Shown here piece by piece: positions 6,607-13,563 of a DNA stretch of 18,959 nucleotides. How positions within the stretch are numbered: position 1 is the first letter of the stretch; every line of letters starts with the position of its first letter. Where the stretch lies: positions 1 to 18,959 of the forward strand of contig JACQSQ010000024.1 of the NCBI GenBank assembly GCA_016211245.1, given 5' to 3'. Source of the stretch: Candidatus Woesearchaeota archaeon (GTDB taxonomy: Archaea > Nanobdellota > Nanobdellia > Woesearchaeales > GW2011-AR4). A program made the translations under genes and the position numbers. A model generated the notes under the pieces. That model was not told where the DNA came from and did no database searches. It saw nothing but the letters and a program-made list of their open reading frames with translations.

Positions 6607-7542
6607 CTACAAAAACTTCTCAGCCGAAGCTACAAGGCTTTTTACATGCTCCACCGATTTTCTGAATAATTCTTTCTCGTCATCAGCAAGCTTCAGCTCG
6701 ATAACTTTTTCTGCCCCATTCCTGCCCAGCTTAACAGGCACTCCTACAAAATACCCTCCAACACCGTATTCCTTATCGCAGTAAGCAGCGCATGGCAATA
6801 TTCTTTTTTTGTCTTTTAGTATCGACTCAATCATTTCGGTAATGGCTGATGCCGGAGCAAAGCTGGTGGAGCCTGTTTTAAGCAGATTTATTATTTCCTC
6901 ACCTCCCTTTCTTGTCCTTTCAATCAGGGCGTGCAGCCTTTCTTTGGGCAATAACTCGGATAAAGGAATGCCATTCACTGTGGAATATCTCGGCAATGGG
7001 ACCATTGAATCCCCATGCCCCCCAAGCACCATTGCCTGCACATCCTCTACAGAAACATCAAGCTCTTTCGATGCAAATGTTCTGAATCTTGCAGAATCCA
7101 GAATGCCCGCCATCCCAATAACCCTGTGTTTTGGAAAATTGCTGGCCTTGGCGGCTATATGCACCATCGCGTCCAGCGGATTAGTTACAACAATCAAAAT
7201 TGCGTTTGGAGAATGTCTCGCCGCATTTTGCGACGCCTCCTTTACAATTTTTGAGTTTACAGCAACTAGGTCATCTCTGGACATTCCGGGCTTTCTGGGC
7301 AGACCCGCAGTTATTATCACTATATCCGAGTTTTTTGTATCCTCGTAGTTAGTTGTTCCCATGACATCGGAGTCAAAGCCTTCTATCGGGCTCGACTCGA
7401 GCAGGTCCAGTGCCCTTCCCTGGGGAAGCCCGTCAACTACATCAACCAAAACAATGTCTCCAAGATCTTTGGAAGCAATCCACTGAGCTGTTGCCAGCCC
7501 TACTGCTCCTGACCCTATTATTGATATTTTTGATCTTGACAT
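6607..7542 (-). CDS. mdh: NAD-dependent malate dehydrogenase (LDH-like type)
   Basis: It interconverts malate and oxaloacetate with NAD(H). Seen: the Rossmann motif GSGAVG (10-15) with Asp34 at the end of strand 2, which favours NAD over NADP. The substrate-binding arginines are R83 and R89 in RKPGMSR, and R152 follows D149 in GILDSARF. The catalytic His176 is in LGGHGD. The arginine at the loop position (RKPGMSR) favours malate over lactate dehydrogenase. The length of 311 residues is typical. Its ATG overlaps the stop of the upstream aspartase gene in TAATG, which indicates translational coupling and a shared transcript. No separate promoter is seen. Confidence 0.93.
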   Translation of the reverse strand: MSRSKISIIGSGAVGLATAQWIASKDLGDIVLVDVVDGLPQGRALDLLESSPIEGFDSDVMGTTNYEDTKNSDIVIITAGLPRKPGMSRDDLVAVNSKIVKEASQNAARHSPNAILIVVTNPLDAMVHIAAKASNFPKHRVIGMAGILDSARFRTFASKELDVSVEDVQAMVLGGHGDSMVPLPRYSTVNGIPLSELLPKERLHALIERTRKGGEEIINLLKTGSTSFAPASAITEMIESILKDKKRILPCAAYCDKEYGVGGYFVGVPVKLGRNGAEKVIELKLADDEKELFRKSVEHVKSLVASAEKFL

Positions 7543-8993
7543 TATAACCCCTCCAAAAACTCCCTGTAATTATCGGAGTCTTTTATTTTTTCAATCAATT
7601 TCTTATCCGGCTCCTTCGGCTTTGTCATTTCCTCTGGAGATAGTATTCTGTTCAAATCAATTTCATCGATTAATTTATATTTTAAAACAACATCTTTTAT
7701 TGTCTTATTATCTTTCAATGCTTCTTTCACAATCTTTGAAACAGCCCCATAGCCCAAGTAGGGATTTAATGCCGTTGCAATTGCCGTGCTCTTGTGAAGC
7801 AATTCAAGACATCTTTCCTCATTTGCCTTTATCCCGTCAATGCAGGATTCCCTGAACATCTTCAGGGCATTGGTCAGTAATTTCATTGATTGCAGGATGT
7901 TGTATGCGATGACCGGCCCCATCACATTCAGTTCAAGTATGGAGTATTGCGCTGCCAATTCAACGGCCTTGCTCTTGCCCATCACATCATAGCAGACCAT
8001 TATGACGCATTCAGGAATGCTTGGGTTTATCTTGCCCGGCATTATTGAAGAGCCAGGCTCTACATCCGGCAGCATTATCTCTGAAATTCCGCCTTTTGGG
8101 CCGGAGTTCAAAATGCCGAGGTTGTTTGAAATCCTGTATAATGTTATGGCCAATGAGGTCAAAGTGCTGGAAAATGAAAAAAAGCAGTTGTAATTTTGAG
8201 TCAGCTCTATCATATTTTTTGTGCATTTCAAATCCAGGTTTGTCAATTCGCTCAATTTATTGACGATTGTTTCATGGAATTTAGGATGTGTTGTGATGCC
8301 TGTCCCTATAGCCGTTCCCCCTATCCCCAGCTCCCTGAGCCTTTCAGAAGCATCAATAATATAGAGTATATCTTTCGCAACAGAAACAGCATAAGCCTCA
8401 AATTCTTGTCCTAGCGTTACAGGAACAGCATCTTCCCAATGAGTTCTGCCGATTTTTAGGATATGCCAAAATTCTTCCGCTTTTTTTCTCAATGACCACT
8501 CAAATTTTCTTGCTTCTGCAATCAAGTCTCTTAATGAAAATAAAATTGCAATTCTGGTTGTTGTCGGAATGACATCATTTGTGCTTTGGGCCATATTGAC
8601 ATGGTTGTTTGGGTTGACAATGTATTGCCCAAGTTTTCCTCCAAGAATCTCTGTTGCCCTGTTGGCAATAATTTCATTGCAGTTCATGTTGAAAGGGGTT
8701 CCAGCCCCTGCCTGATATACATCAAGAACAAAAAAATCATCGAATTTTCCGGCAATAACTTCGTCTGCTGCCGTCAAGATTGCATTCCCGAGTTTTTCGT
8801 CCAGTTGCCTAAGCTGGATATTGGCCAGGGCAGCAGCTTTTTTTATGGCTGCCAGGGCAGCCAGAAATTCCTTTGGCGCTTTTATGCCGCTAATCTGAAA
8901 ATTTGTCTTGGCTCTTTGCGTGAAAGCCCCGTAATAAGAATTAGCAGGGACTTTTACTTCGCCCATCACATCTTTCTCTGTTCTAAAAGGCAC
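7542..8993 (-). CDS. aspA: Aspartate ammonia-lyase (aspartase/fumarase superfamily)
   Basis: It most likely deaminates aspartate to fumarate and ammonia. Seen: all three conserved regions of the superfamily, namely YQAGAGTPFNMNCNE, HVNMAQSTNDVIPT and the signature loop GSSIMPGKINP with Ser315/Ser316 and Lys321. Several details favour aspartase over class II fumarase: AGAGT, STND, DAVPVTLGQEFEAY (fumarases have DATP), and a CIDGIKANEERC stretch. The length of 483 residues is usual. The start is GTG at 8993, with GGGTGG just upstream and a BRE/TATA box at 9025-9039. It is the first gene of an aspartase-mdh pair. No fumarase is in the window, so whether fumarate feeds directly to malate here is open. 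Confidence 0.87.
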   Translation of the reverse strand: MPFRTEKDVMGEVKVPANSYYGAFTQRAKTNFQISGIKAPKEFLAALAAIKKAAALANIQLRQLDEKLGNAILTAADEVIAGKFDDFFVLDVYQAGAGTPFNMNCNEIIANRATEILGGKLGQYIVNPNNHVNMAQSTNDVIPTTTRIAILFSLRDLIAEARKFEWSLRKKAEEFWHILKIGRTHWEDAVPVTLGQEFEAYAVSVAKDILYIIDASERLRELGIGGTAIGTGITTHPKFHETIVNKLSELTNLDLKCTKNMIELTQNYNCFFSFSSTLTSLAITLYRISNNLGILNSGPKGGISEIMLPDVEPGSSIMPGKINPSIPECVIMVCYDVMGKSKAVELAAQYSILELNVMGPVIAYNILQSMKLLTNALKMFRESCIDGIKANEERCLELLHKSTAIATALNPYLGYGAVSKIVKEALKDNKTIKDVVLKYKLIDEIDLNRILSPEEMTKPKEPDKKLIEKIKDSDNYREFLEGL

Positions 8994-9024
8994 CTAACCA
9001 CCCTTAAAAAGAGTTTGCGCATTA

Positions 9025-9039
9025 TTTTATAAGGTTTTT
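9025..9039 (-). promoter_or_regulatory. BRE/TATA promoter of the aspA-mdh operon
   Basis: On the minus strand AAAAACC (9033-9039) is followed by TTATAAAA (9025-9032). The predicted start of transcription, near 9002, leaves a leader of about 9 bases containing the GGGTGG site before the GTG at 8993. The putative MITE begins 13 bases further upstream. Confidence 0.6.
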
Positions 9040-9051
9040 GTATTTTCAACG

Positions 9052-9232
9052 CTTCCAATCGGTGCCGTTCAAAATCTCGGCAAAGCCTCGGTTTTGTCAT
9101 CGGCTCAGCTTTGGATGGTGCATGTTGATTGCAAAATTCTATCTGGAACCTCGAATTTTGCTTAATGATTAAAGTTGAGTAGCTTCGCAAATTGATGGCA
9201 AAACTGACATTTTGAACGCTGCCCTTCCAATC
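9052..9232. mobile_element. Putative 163-bp MITE with 9-bp target duplication
   Basis: A 163-bp non-coding segment (9061-9223) is bounded by imperfect inverted repeats: 15 bases at 9061-9075 and 9209-9223, with 12 of 15 matching, including a perfect 10-bp core CGTTCAAAAT/ATTTTGAACG. It is flanked on both sides by the identical 9-base direct repeat CTTCCAATC (9052-9060 and 9224-9232). Near the centre is a perfect 9-bp hairpin, GCAAAATTC (9131-9139) with GAATTTTGC (9153-9161). Terminal inverted repeats plus an exact direct repeat immediately outside them are the hallmarks of a transposed miniature element. It contains no credible gene. It lies between the aspA promoter and the lipoprotein promoter. 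Confidence 0.6.
9131..9161. repeat. Perfect 9-bp hairpin at the centre of the putative MITE
   Basis: GCAAAATTC and GAATTTTGC are separated by a 13-base loop. The hairpin centre (about 9146) nearly coincides with the centre of the outer inverted repeats (about 9142), so the whole element could fold back on itself. Confidence 0.55.
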
Positions 9233-9234
9233 AC

Positions 9235-9248
9235 AAAATATATATAAT
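9235..9248 (+). promoter_or_regulatory. TATA box of the cupredoxin-like lipoprotein gene
   Basis: AAAATATATATAAT is an extended TATA element. Transcription would start near 9268, giving a leader of about 23 bases that contains both GAGGTGAT and GGGGAGG ahead of the ATG at 9291. It lies directly outside the right end of the putative MITE. Confidence 0.5.
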
Positions 9249-9290
9249 AGTGCAAAGAATTATGATCCAGAGGTGATGGGGAGGAATAAG

Positions 9291-9911
9291 ATGAAAACAA
9301 TACTTTTAGTTTTAGCCATATTGTTACTAGTTCTATCGGCTTGCGCTGTGCAGCAGCAAGCAAGTGCAAACCAAAGCGTGGATAAGATGGATAAAAGCCA
9401 GGCAATGTCAGCAACTAAGGCATCTGGAGCTGCAACAGCAAAAACTGGGACTGCTGCTTCAGCAACAGGAAAAGTCACAGCAACTATTGCAAAATCGAAT
9501 GCCACGAAAGCTGCCAAGGCAGAAAGCAAGATAACAGTTAAAAGGGTAGCCAACCAGACAAAGCCTGTTAGCCAGCCACAGCCGGCGCCGCAGCCTGAGC
9601 CTGTCCAACCGCAGTCAATCCAGCAGCAGCCGCAAAAATCCGAAGAGCCCAAAACCACTACGATAGTGGCCATCTTAGGCAAAGAAGGCTTTGACAAAAC
9701 CGAGCTTGAAATATCCTCTGGCTCGACTGTAACTTGGGAAAACAATGATAAGATAGATGTAACTCTGACGATATTCATGGAAGGCAAATTTTACAAAAAC
9801 AGCGAGTTGATAAAGCCAGGAGAAAGCTTTTCCATTGTGTTTGAAGAGAAAGGCAAGTTCGAGTACTGGGCTGTCGCTTACGGCATGAAAGCCGGCATTA
9901 CGGTGACTTAG
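9291..9911 (+). CDS. Lipoprotein with a degenerate cupredoxin-like domain
   Basis: This is a membrane-anchored surface protein of 206 residues. Seen: a lipoprotein signal with hydrophobic residues 4-15 and lipobox LSAC (Cys18); a low-complexity Ala/Ser/Thr/Lys linker (about 20-85); a Pro/Gln-rich stalk (about 88-115); and a C-terminal beta domain (about 122-206) of plastocyanin-like pattern: FDKTELEISSGSTVTW, NND, PGESFSIVFEEKGKFEYW and GMKAGITV. In copper proteins of this pattern a His follows NND and a Cys and His precede the Met. Here these positions are Asp156/Val157 and Trp193-Ala-Val-Ala-Tyr197, and only Met199 remains, so copper binding is probably lost. The ATG at 9291 is chosen because GGGGAGG lies six bases before it; an in-frame GTG (9273) and ATG (9276) overlap the GAGGTGAT site. 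Confidence 0.75.
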   Translation: MKTILLVLAILLLVLSACAVQQQASANQSVDKMDKSQAMSATKASGAATAKTGTAASATGKVTATIAKSNATKAAKAESKITVKRVANQTKPVSQPQPAPQPEPVQPQSIQQQPQKSEEPKTTTIVAILGKEGFDKTELEISSGSTVTWENNDKIDVTLTIFMEGKFYKNSELIKPGESFSIVFEEKGKFEYWAVAYGMKAGITVT

Positions 9912-9939
9912 AATTTTTATTTATTTTTTTAATTATTAT
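9912..9939. terminator. T-rich convergent terminator between the lipoprotein and flavoprotein genes
   Basis: The 28 bases between the two convergent stop codons are almost entirely A and T, with TTTTT and TTTTTTT runs on the plus strand and one TAATTATTATTTA stretch. This fits a U-rich terminator for the lipoprotein transcript. Confidence 0.4.
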
Positions 9940-11301
9940 TTACCATTCTATATTCAAGACAGCCCTCTGCACAACTTCGCTTAATGCAGGGTGCACATGA
10001 ACAGAATTTGAGATTGCATCAGCACTTAAATTATTTTTCATTGCAACAATGACCTCATGAATCAAAGTTGAGGCGTGTGTTCCCAAAATATGGCAACCTA
10101 AGATTTTCCTTGTTTTTCTGTCTGCAAAGATTTTTACAAAACCTTCTTCGTCCTGCAGCGCAAGCCCCATTCCAGAATTGATGTAGTCGTATCTTCCAGC
10201 AGCATAATCAATATTTTTTGCCTTTAAATCCTGCTCTCTTAGTCCAACCCCTGCAATCTGTGGAGAAGAAAAGATAGCATGAGGCATTGCGGAGTAGTCA
10301 ACTTTTATTTTCTTGCCTCCTATTGTATTATAATAAGCATATTGTGCTTCTAAATTTGCGCTGTGCTTGAACAAGAATTTTCCAACTATGTCGCCTAAAG
10401 CCCATGTGTTTTTTGCAGTTGTTTCCAGGTATTGGTTTGTTTTAACAAAGCCTTTTTCATCAGTTTCAACATTTCCTTTTTGAACATCCAGAATGTCTGT
10501 ATTTGGCGTCCTTCCAGTTGCAACAAGAATAACATCAGAAACTAATCTTTTATTTGATTTGGAATTTTGTGCCGTGACTATGAATTTTTTACCATTTTTT
10601 TTAACCTCTGTAGCTTGAAATCCAGTCAGAACCTTATATTTTTTCCTGAAAATCTCCGTGAATTTTTTTGAGATTTCCTCGTCTTCATTCGGCACTAAGA
10701 AGTTTCCTCTTTGGATTATATTAATTTTTGTCCCCAGAGCACCATAGAAATGGGCCAGCTCGGCAGCAATATATCCTCCTCCAAGGATTGTCATGGATTT
10801 TGGCTGCTTTCTCAATCTTAATGCTTCATCGCTTGTTATGAAATCAACATTCTTTAATCCATCTATGTTTGGAATTGTCGGCCTGGTTCCGGCAGCAATG
10901 ACTATTTTTTCTCCTTTTATTATTTCTTTTCCGGCTTGCAATGTCCTTTCAGCAACAAATTTAGCTTCAACCTTAAACAAAGTAGTGTTTTTGTCTTCTT
11001 TAATTCCTTCCTCTATCTCCTTTGCATCCTTGTCAACAATATTTGATGCTCTTGACGTTATTTTTTCAAAATCAATAGAATTTATTTTTGAATTGATGCC
11101 AAATAATTTTGATTTTTTAATTGTCTCAGCAACATCGGCGCTGTGTATTATTATTTTAGATAGTATGCATCCCCTGTTCAAACAAGTTCCGCCCATCGGA
11201 CCTTTCTCTACAACAGCGACTTTCATGCCTTTATCGGCTGCAGCAGATGACACATTCAATCCAGAGCCGGCGCCAATGACAATCAAATCAAAAGTTTGCA
11301 T
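9940..11301 (-). CDS. lpdA: Dihydrolipoamide dehydrogenase-like flavoprotein disulfide reductase
   Basis: This is a class I pyridine-nucleotide disulfide oxidoreductase of 453 residues (dihydrolipoamide dehydrogenase, mercuric or mycothione reductase family). Seen: the FAD-binding GAGSGL (10-15) with Glu32, the redox-active disulfide C40/C45 in GGTCLNRGCILSK, an NAD(P)-binding GGGYIAAE motif in the middle, GRTPNTDIL, an ALGDIVG FAD motif, and the C-terminal His437/Glu442 pair in HPALSE. The usual GCIPSK is GCILSK here. The predicted catalytic set is complete. No lipoylated dehydrogenase genes are nearby, so the true substrate may be another disulfide. A TTTAAAAA box at 11326-11333 places transcription about at the ATG, so the mRNA is probably leaderless. 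Confidence 0.88.
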   Translation of the reverse strand: MQTFDLIVIGAGSGLNVSSAAADKGMKVAVVEKGPMGGTCLNRGCILSKIIIHSADVAETIKKSKLFGINSKINSIDFEKITSRASNIVDKDAKEIEEGIKEDKNTTLFKVEAKFVAERTLQAGKEIIKGEKIVIAAGTRPTIPNIDGLKNVDFITSDEALRLRKQPKSMTILGGGYIAAELAHFYGALGTKINIIQRGNFLVPNEDEEISKKFTEIFRKKYKVLTGFQATEVKKNGKKFIVTAQNSKSNKRLVSDVILVATGRTPNTDILDVQKGNVETDEKGFVKTNQYLETTAKNTWALGDIVGKFLFKHSANLEAQYAYYNTIGGKKIKVDYSAMPHAIFSSPQIAGVGLREQDLKAKNIDYAAGRYDYINSGMGLALQDEEGFVKIFADRKTRKILGCHILGTHASTLIHEVIVAMKNNLSADAISNSVHVHPALSEVVQRAVLNIEW

Positions 11302-11325
11302 TTTAGCCAGTAATTGAAAAGGTTG

Positions 11326-11333
11326 TTTTTAAA
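11326..11333 (-). promoter_or_regulatory. TATA box for the flavoprotein gene (leaderless)
   Basis: TTTAAAAA on the minus strand is centred about 28 bases before the ATG at 11301, and no Shine-Dalgarno site lies between. This geometry predicts a leaderless transcript. Confidence 0.5.
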
Positions 11334-11338
11334 GATTC

Positions 11339-11812
11339 CTAAATTAATCTCTTTGACATCAATATACACTGTATTTTAACACCTTGAAGGATTATGTAAT
11401 GATTTTTTCTTATGGTTTTATAGCCATTGTTTTTGTAAAACTCCAGAGCTGTTATTGTCGAGCCTAATTTTAGCTTTTTAAAGCCATTATTTTTAGCGTA
11501 TCTCTCGATGTATTCCAGTAGCCTTGTTCCAATACCTTTTTTATGAATGTTATGTTTGATGTACAATGAGCCAAGCTCCATTTCCTTAAGATTTAAAGAA
11601 GCTACTCCGGCAATCTTGCCATTATCCGTTGCAACAAAAATTAATTTATTGGAATTGTTTATGCTTTCTTTGATTTTTGTGGTCGTATTTGAATTCACCC
11701 AAACCTTTATTTGATTTTGAGAGTAATTTTTGCTATTTACAAGCCGAATAGTATCACACATTAGCCTGCTGATTCTTCGCGCATCCCTTAATCTTGCTTT
11801 TCGAATTTTCAT
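11339..11812 (-). CDS. GNAT-family N-acetyltransferase
   Basis: This 157-residue protein probably uses acetyl-CoA to acetylate a small molecule or protein amine. Seen: the GNAT fold signature with the acceptor-side helix RDARRISRLMCDT (9-21), the central strand LIFVATDNGKIAGVASLN (57-74), motif A with the pyrophosphate loop HKKGIGTR (90-97) after the LGSLYIKHN strand, and motif B with LEFYKNNGY (Tyr126). The substrate is unknown. Its ATG directly follows the TAG of the ABC permease, and GGGG precedes it by a few bases, so it is translated from the same transcript as the transporter. That suggests a shared role, for example a resistance or export unit, but this is inference. Confidence 0.85.
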   Translation of the reverse strand: MKIRKARLRDARRISRLMCDTIRLVNSKNYSQNQIKVWVNSNTTTKIKESINNSNKLIFVATDNGKIAGVASLNLKEMELGSLYIKHNIHKKGIGTRLLEYIERYAKNNGFKKLKLGSTITALEFYKNNGYKTIRKNHYIILQGVKIQCILMSKRLI

Positions 11813-12598
11813 CTAATCCCCTTTCGCCAATAACCCAGTCTTCTTTGATTTCCTAAAAGACCTCTCAAGGAAGAATGCCATTGCAACAAACAAAATAATG
11901 CTGGATATCAGGGAATAAGCCAATCCTGCCTTGTTTATCGGATCTCCATTTATCATTGCCCTCATCGCTTCAAAGACGTAGGTTGCAGGTATGGCTGCAG
12001 CTATTCTTGCCGCCCAATCCGGCAATGCAGACAGGGGATAGAATACGCATGCAAAAGGCGACAGCAAAAAAGTAACGCTCCATGCCATCACTTGTATTCT
12101 CTGCCCAAACCTAAAAATGAAAGCAGCCACAAATAGTCCAATGGCCCAGCCAAAAATAGTCAATAGCAATACTGAAAAGGCTATGAGCAATGGCGAAATG
12201 TCCAGTATGTTAAAGGAATAAAAAATCATTCCAACAGCCCACATAAGCACAAAAGTGGCCAAAGCCCTTAAAAATCCCATTATGATGATTGAAACCAAAT
12301 GCTCGCTTAATTTTACAGGCGAGCTGAATAAATGGTATAAATTTCTGGACCAGAAATCTTCAAGCACGAAGACTGCAATATCCTGCGATGCCCGCCATAC
12401 AAAAACCCACAATATTACACCTCCAAGAAGCATGCTCAGGACATTCACATCCGATAATTTTTGTATGAATAGCGCTGTAAATCCCCAAATAAACAAGTCC
12501 AGTATAGGCCAGTATATTATGTCAAACAGACGGTCTATTCTGTTGATGGTTATATAATAATATTTCAGCAATAATGCATTAATTCTGTGAAGCTTCAT
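11813..12598 (-). CDS. ABC-2 type transporter permease
   Basis: This is an integral membrane subunit of 261 residues from the ABC-2 exporter family. Seen: about six hydrophobic helices (roughly 25-45, 53-73, 102-127, 134-162, 171-193 and 227-244). The fifth is followed by a conserved-type YPLSALPDWAARIAAAIPATYVFEAMR stretch, with PL.ALP and P.TY.FEA typical of ABC-2 permeases, and a basic tail follows. Its start overlaps the stop of the ATPase gene by four bases (ATGA), and its stop abuts the GNAT start. Substrate is unknown. Members of this type export drugs, polysaccharides, lipids or peptides. Confidence 0.9.
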   Translation of the reverse strand: MKLHRINALLLKYYYITINRIDRLFDIIYWPILDLFIWGFTALFIQKLSDVNVLSMLLGGVILWVFVWRASQDIAVFVLEDFWSRNLYHLFSSPVKLSEHLVSIIIMGFLRALATFVLMWAVGMIFYSFNILDISPLLIAFSVLLLTIFGWAIGLFVAAFIFRFGQRIQVMAWSVTFLLSPFACVFYPLSALPDWAARIAAAIPATYVFEAMRAMINGDPINKAGLAYSLISSIILFVAMAFFLERSFRKSKKTGLLAKGD

Positions 12599-13524
12599 TT
12601 CCCCCTCGCTATTTTGATAAAAATATCGTCCAAAGTAGGGCCTTTAACATGCAGGTTGCTCAGCATAAAGCCCTTGTGGAATATTTTGCTGATTACTTTG
12701 TACATCTTGTCTTCCTCGGTTGTAACTTCAAACACTATGCTGTTGTCCTTCTCAAAAACAATATCAACCCCTTCTGTCTTCAGGAATTCCTTGAGCAGCT
12801 TGATATTTTTCTTGACTGCAATCTCGACAGTGTGTTTTTTGATTAATTTCTTAAGATTCGAGCTGGTGTCAATTCTTATAATTTTTCCATTTGACATGAA
12901 AGCTATCCTGCCGCACAGCTCCTCGACTTCGTACATATAATGGGACGTAAAAAGTATTGTGCAGTCATTCTTTTTCTGGTAATCCTTTATTATGCCCCTT
13001 GTCTTGTCCGCAATGTCAGGATCTAAACCTACGGTGCATTCATCCAAGAACAGGACTTTTGGATTATTTATAAGCCCCTTGCATAAAACTGCTCTTGTAT
13101 TTTCGCCGGAGCTTAATCTTATTATCTTCCTGTCCGCAACATTTTTCAGCTCAAACATCTCCAGCAATTCGTCTATCTTATGCTCATAATTTTTAACTCC
13201 GTATAATTTCGCGTATACCCTTAAATTCTGCCTTATTGTAAGGACATCTGAAAGCCAGGAATATGCTGTTGCAACATTTGAGTTATTCTTCACATACTCC
13301 CAGTTTTTATCCGGATCAAAATCCAATATCTTTATGTTTCCGGAATCCTTTTCAAGCAATCCTGTGAGCATGTTGATTGTTGTTGATTTTCCGGCGCCAT
13401 TTGGCCCAAGCAATCCGAAGATTTCCCCTTTTCGTACGCTGAATGATACATTATTTACTGCAGTTATTGCCTTTCCCCTTTCCTTGAACGCCTTTACAAG
13501 ATTCTGGACTTCTATGTAATTCAT
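12595..13524 (-). CDS. ABC transporter ATP-binding protein, ABC-2 (DrrA/CcmA-like) type
   Basis: This is the ATPase partner of the adjacent permease. Seen, numbered from the ATG at 13524 (309 residues): Walker A GPNGAGKST (40-48), ABC signature LSSGE (137-141) in place of the usual LSGGQ, Walker B LFLDE (158-162) and the H-loop His195 in FTSHYM. A glutamine in the Q-loop position is not obvious; the stretch reads ATAYSWLSDVLT. The C-terminal 90 residues form the extra domain seen in ABC-2 exporter ATPases. A GTG nine bases earlier (13533) overlaps AGGTG, which is a good ribosome-binding site for the ATG, so I prefer the ATG. It heads the ATPase-permease-GNAT cluster. Confidence 0.92.
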   Translation of the reverse strand: MNYIEVQNLVKAFKERGKAITAVNNVSFSVRKGEIFGLLGPNGAGKSTTINMLTGLLEKDSGNIKILDFDPDKNWEYVKNNSNVATAYSWLSDVLTIRQNLRVYAKLYGVKNYEHKIDELLEMFELKNVADRKIIRLSSGENTRAVLCKGLINNPKVLFLDECTVGLDPDIADKTRGIIKDYQKKNDCTILFTSHYMYEVEELCGRIAFMSNGKIIRIDTSSNLKKLIKKHTVEIAVKKNIKLLKEFLKTEGVDIVFEKDNSIVFEVTTEEDKMYKVISKIFHKGFMLSNLHVKGPTLDDIFIKIARGK

Positions 13525-13544
13525 AGCCTGCACCTAATAATAAG

Positions 13545-13552
13545 AATATAAA
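13545..13552 (-). promoter_or_regulatory. TATA box of the ABC-GNAT operon
   Basis: TTTATATT on the minus strand is centred about 25 bases before the ATG at 13524. The predicted transcript begins at or within a few bases of the start codon. Confidence 0.5.
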
Positions 13553-13563
13553 TTATTATCGGA

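Noticed and set aside
9061..9085. tRNA T-arm-like string GTTCAAAATC with TGCCG/CGGCA arms
   Set aside because: The loop is ten bases, not seven, and no acceptor, D or anticodon arm can be built around it. It is explained better as the left end of the putative MITE.
8966..9190. 74-residue minus-strand frame across the region upstream of aspA
   Set aside because: It has no start signals, spans the aspA promoter and most of the putative MITE, and shows no protein-like pattern.
9273..9290. Upstream GTG and ATG starts for the cupredoxin-like lipoprotein
   Set aside because: They overlap the GAGGTGAT sequence. The ATG at 9291 has GGGGAGG at a good distance and gives a standard signal peptide.
9260..9787. 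175-residue open frame on the minus strand over the lipoprotein gene
   Set aside because: It is a shadow of the Ala/Thr/Gln-rich linker. The plus-strand gene has a promoter, ribosome-binding site and lipobox.
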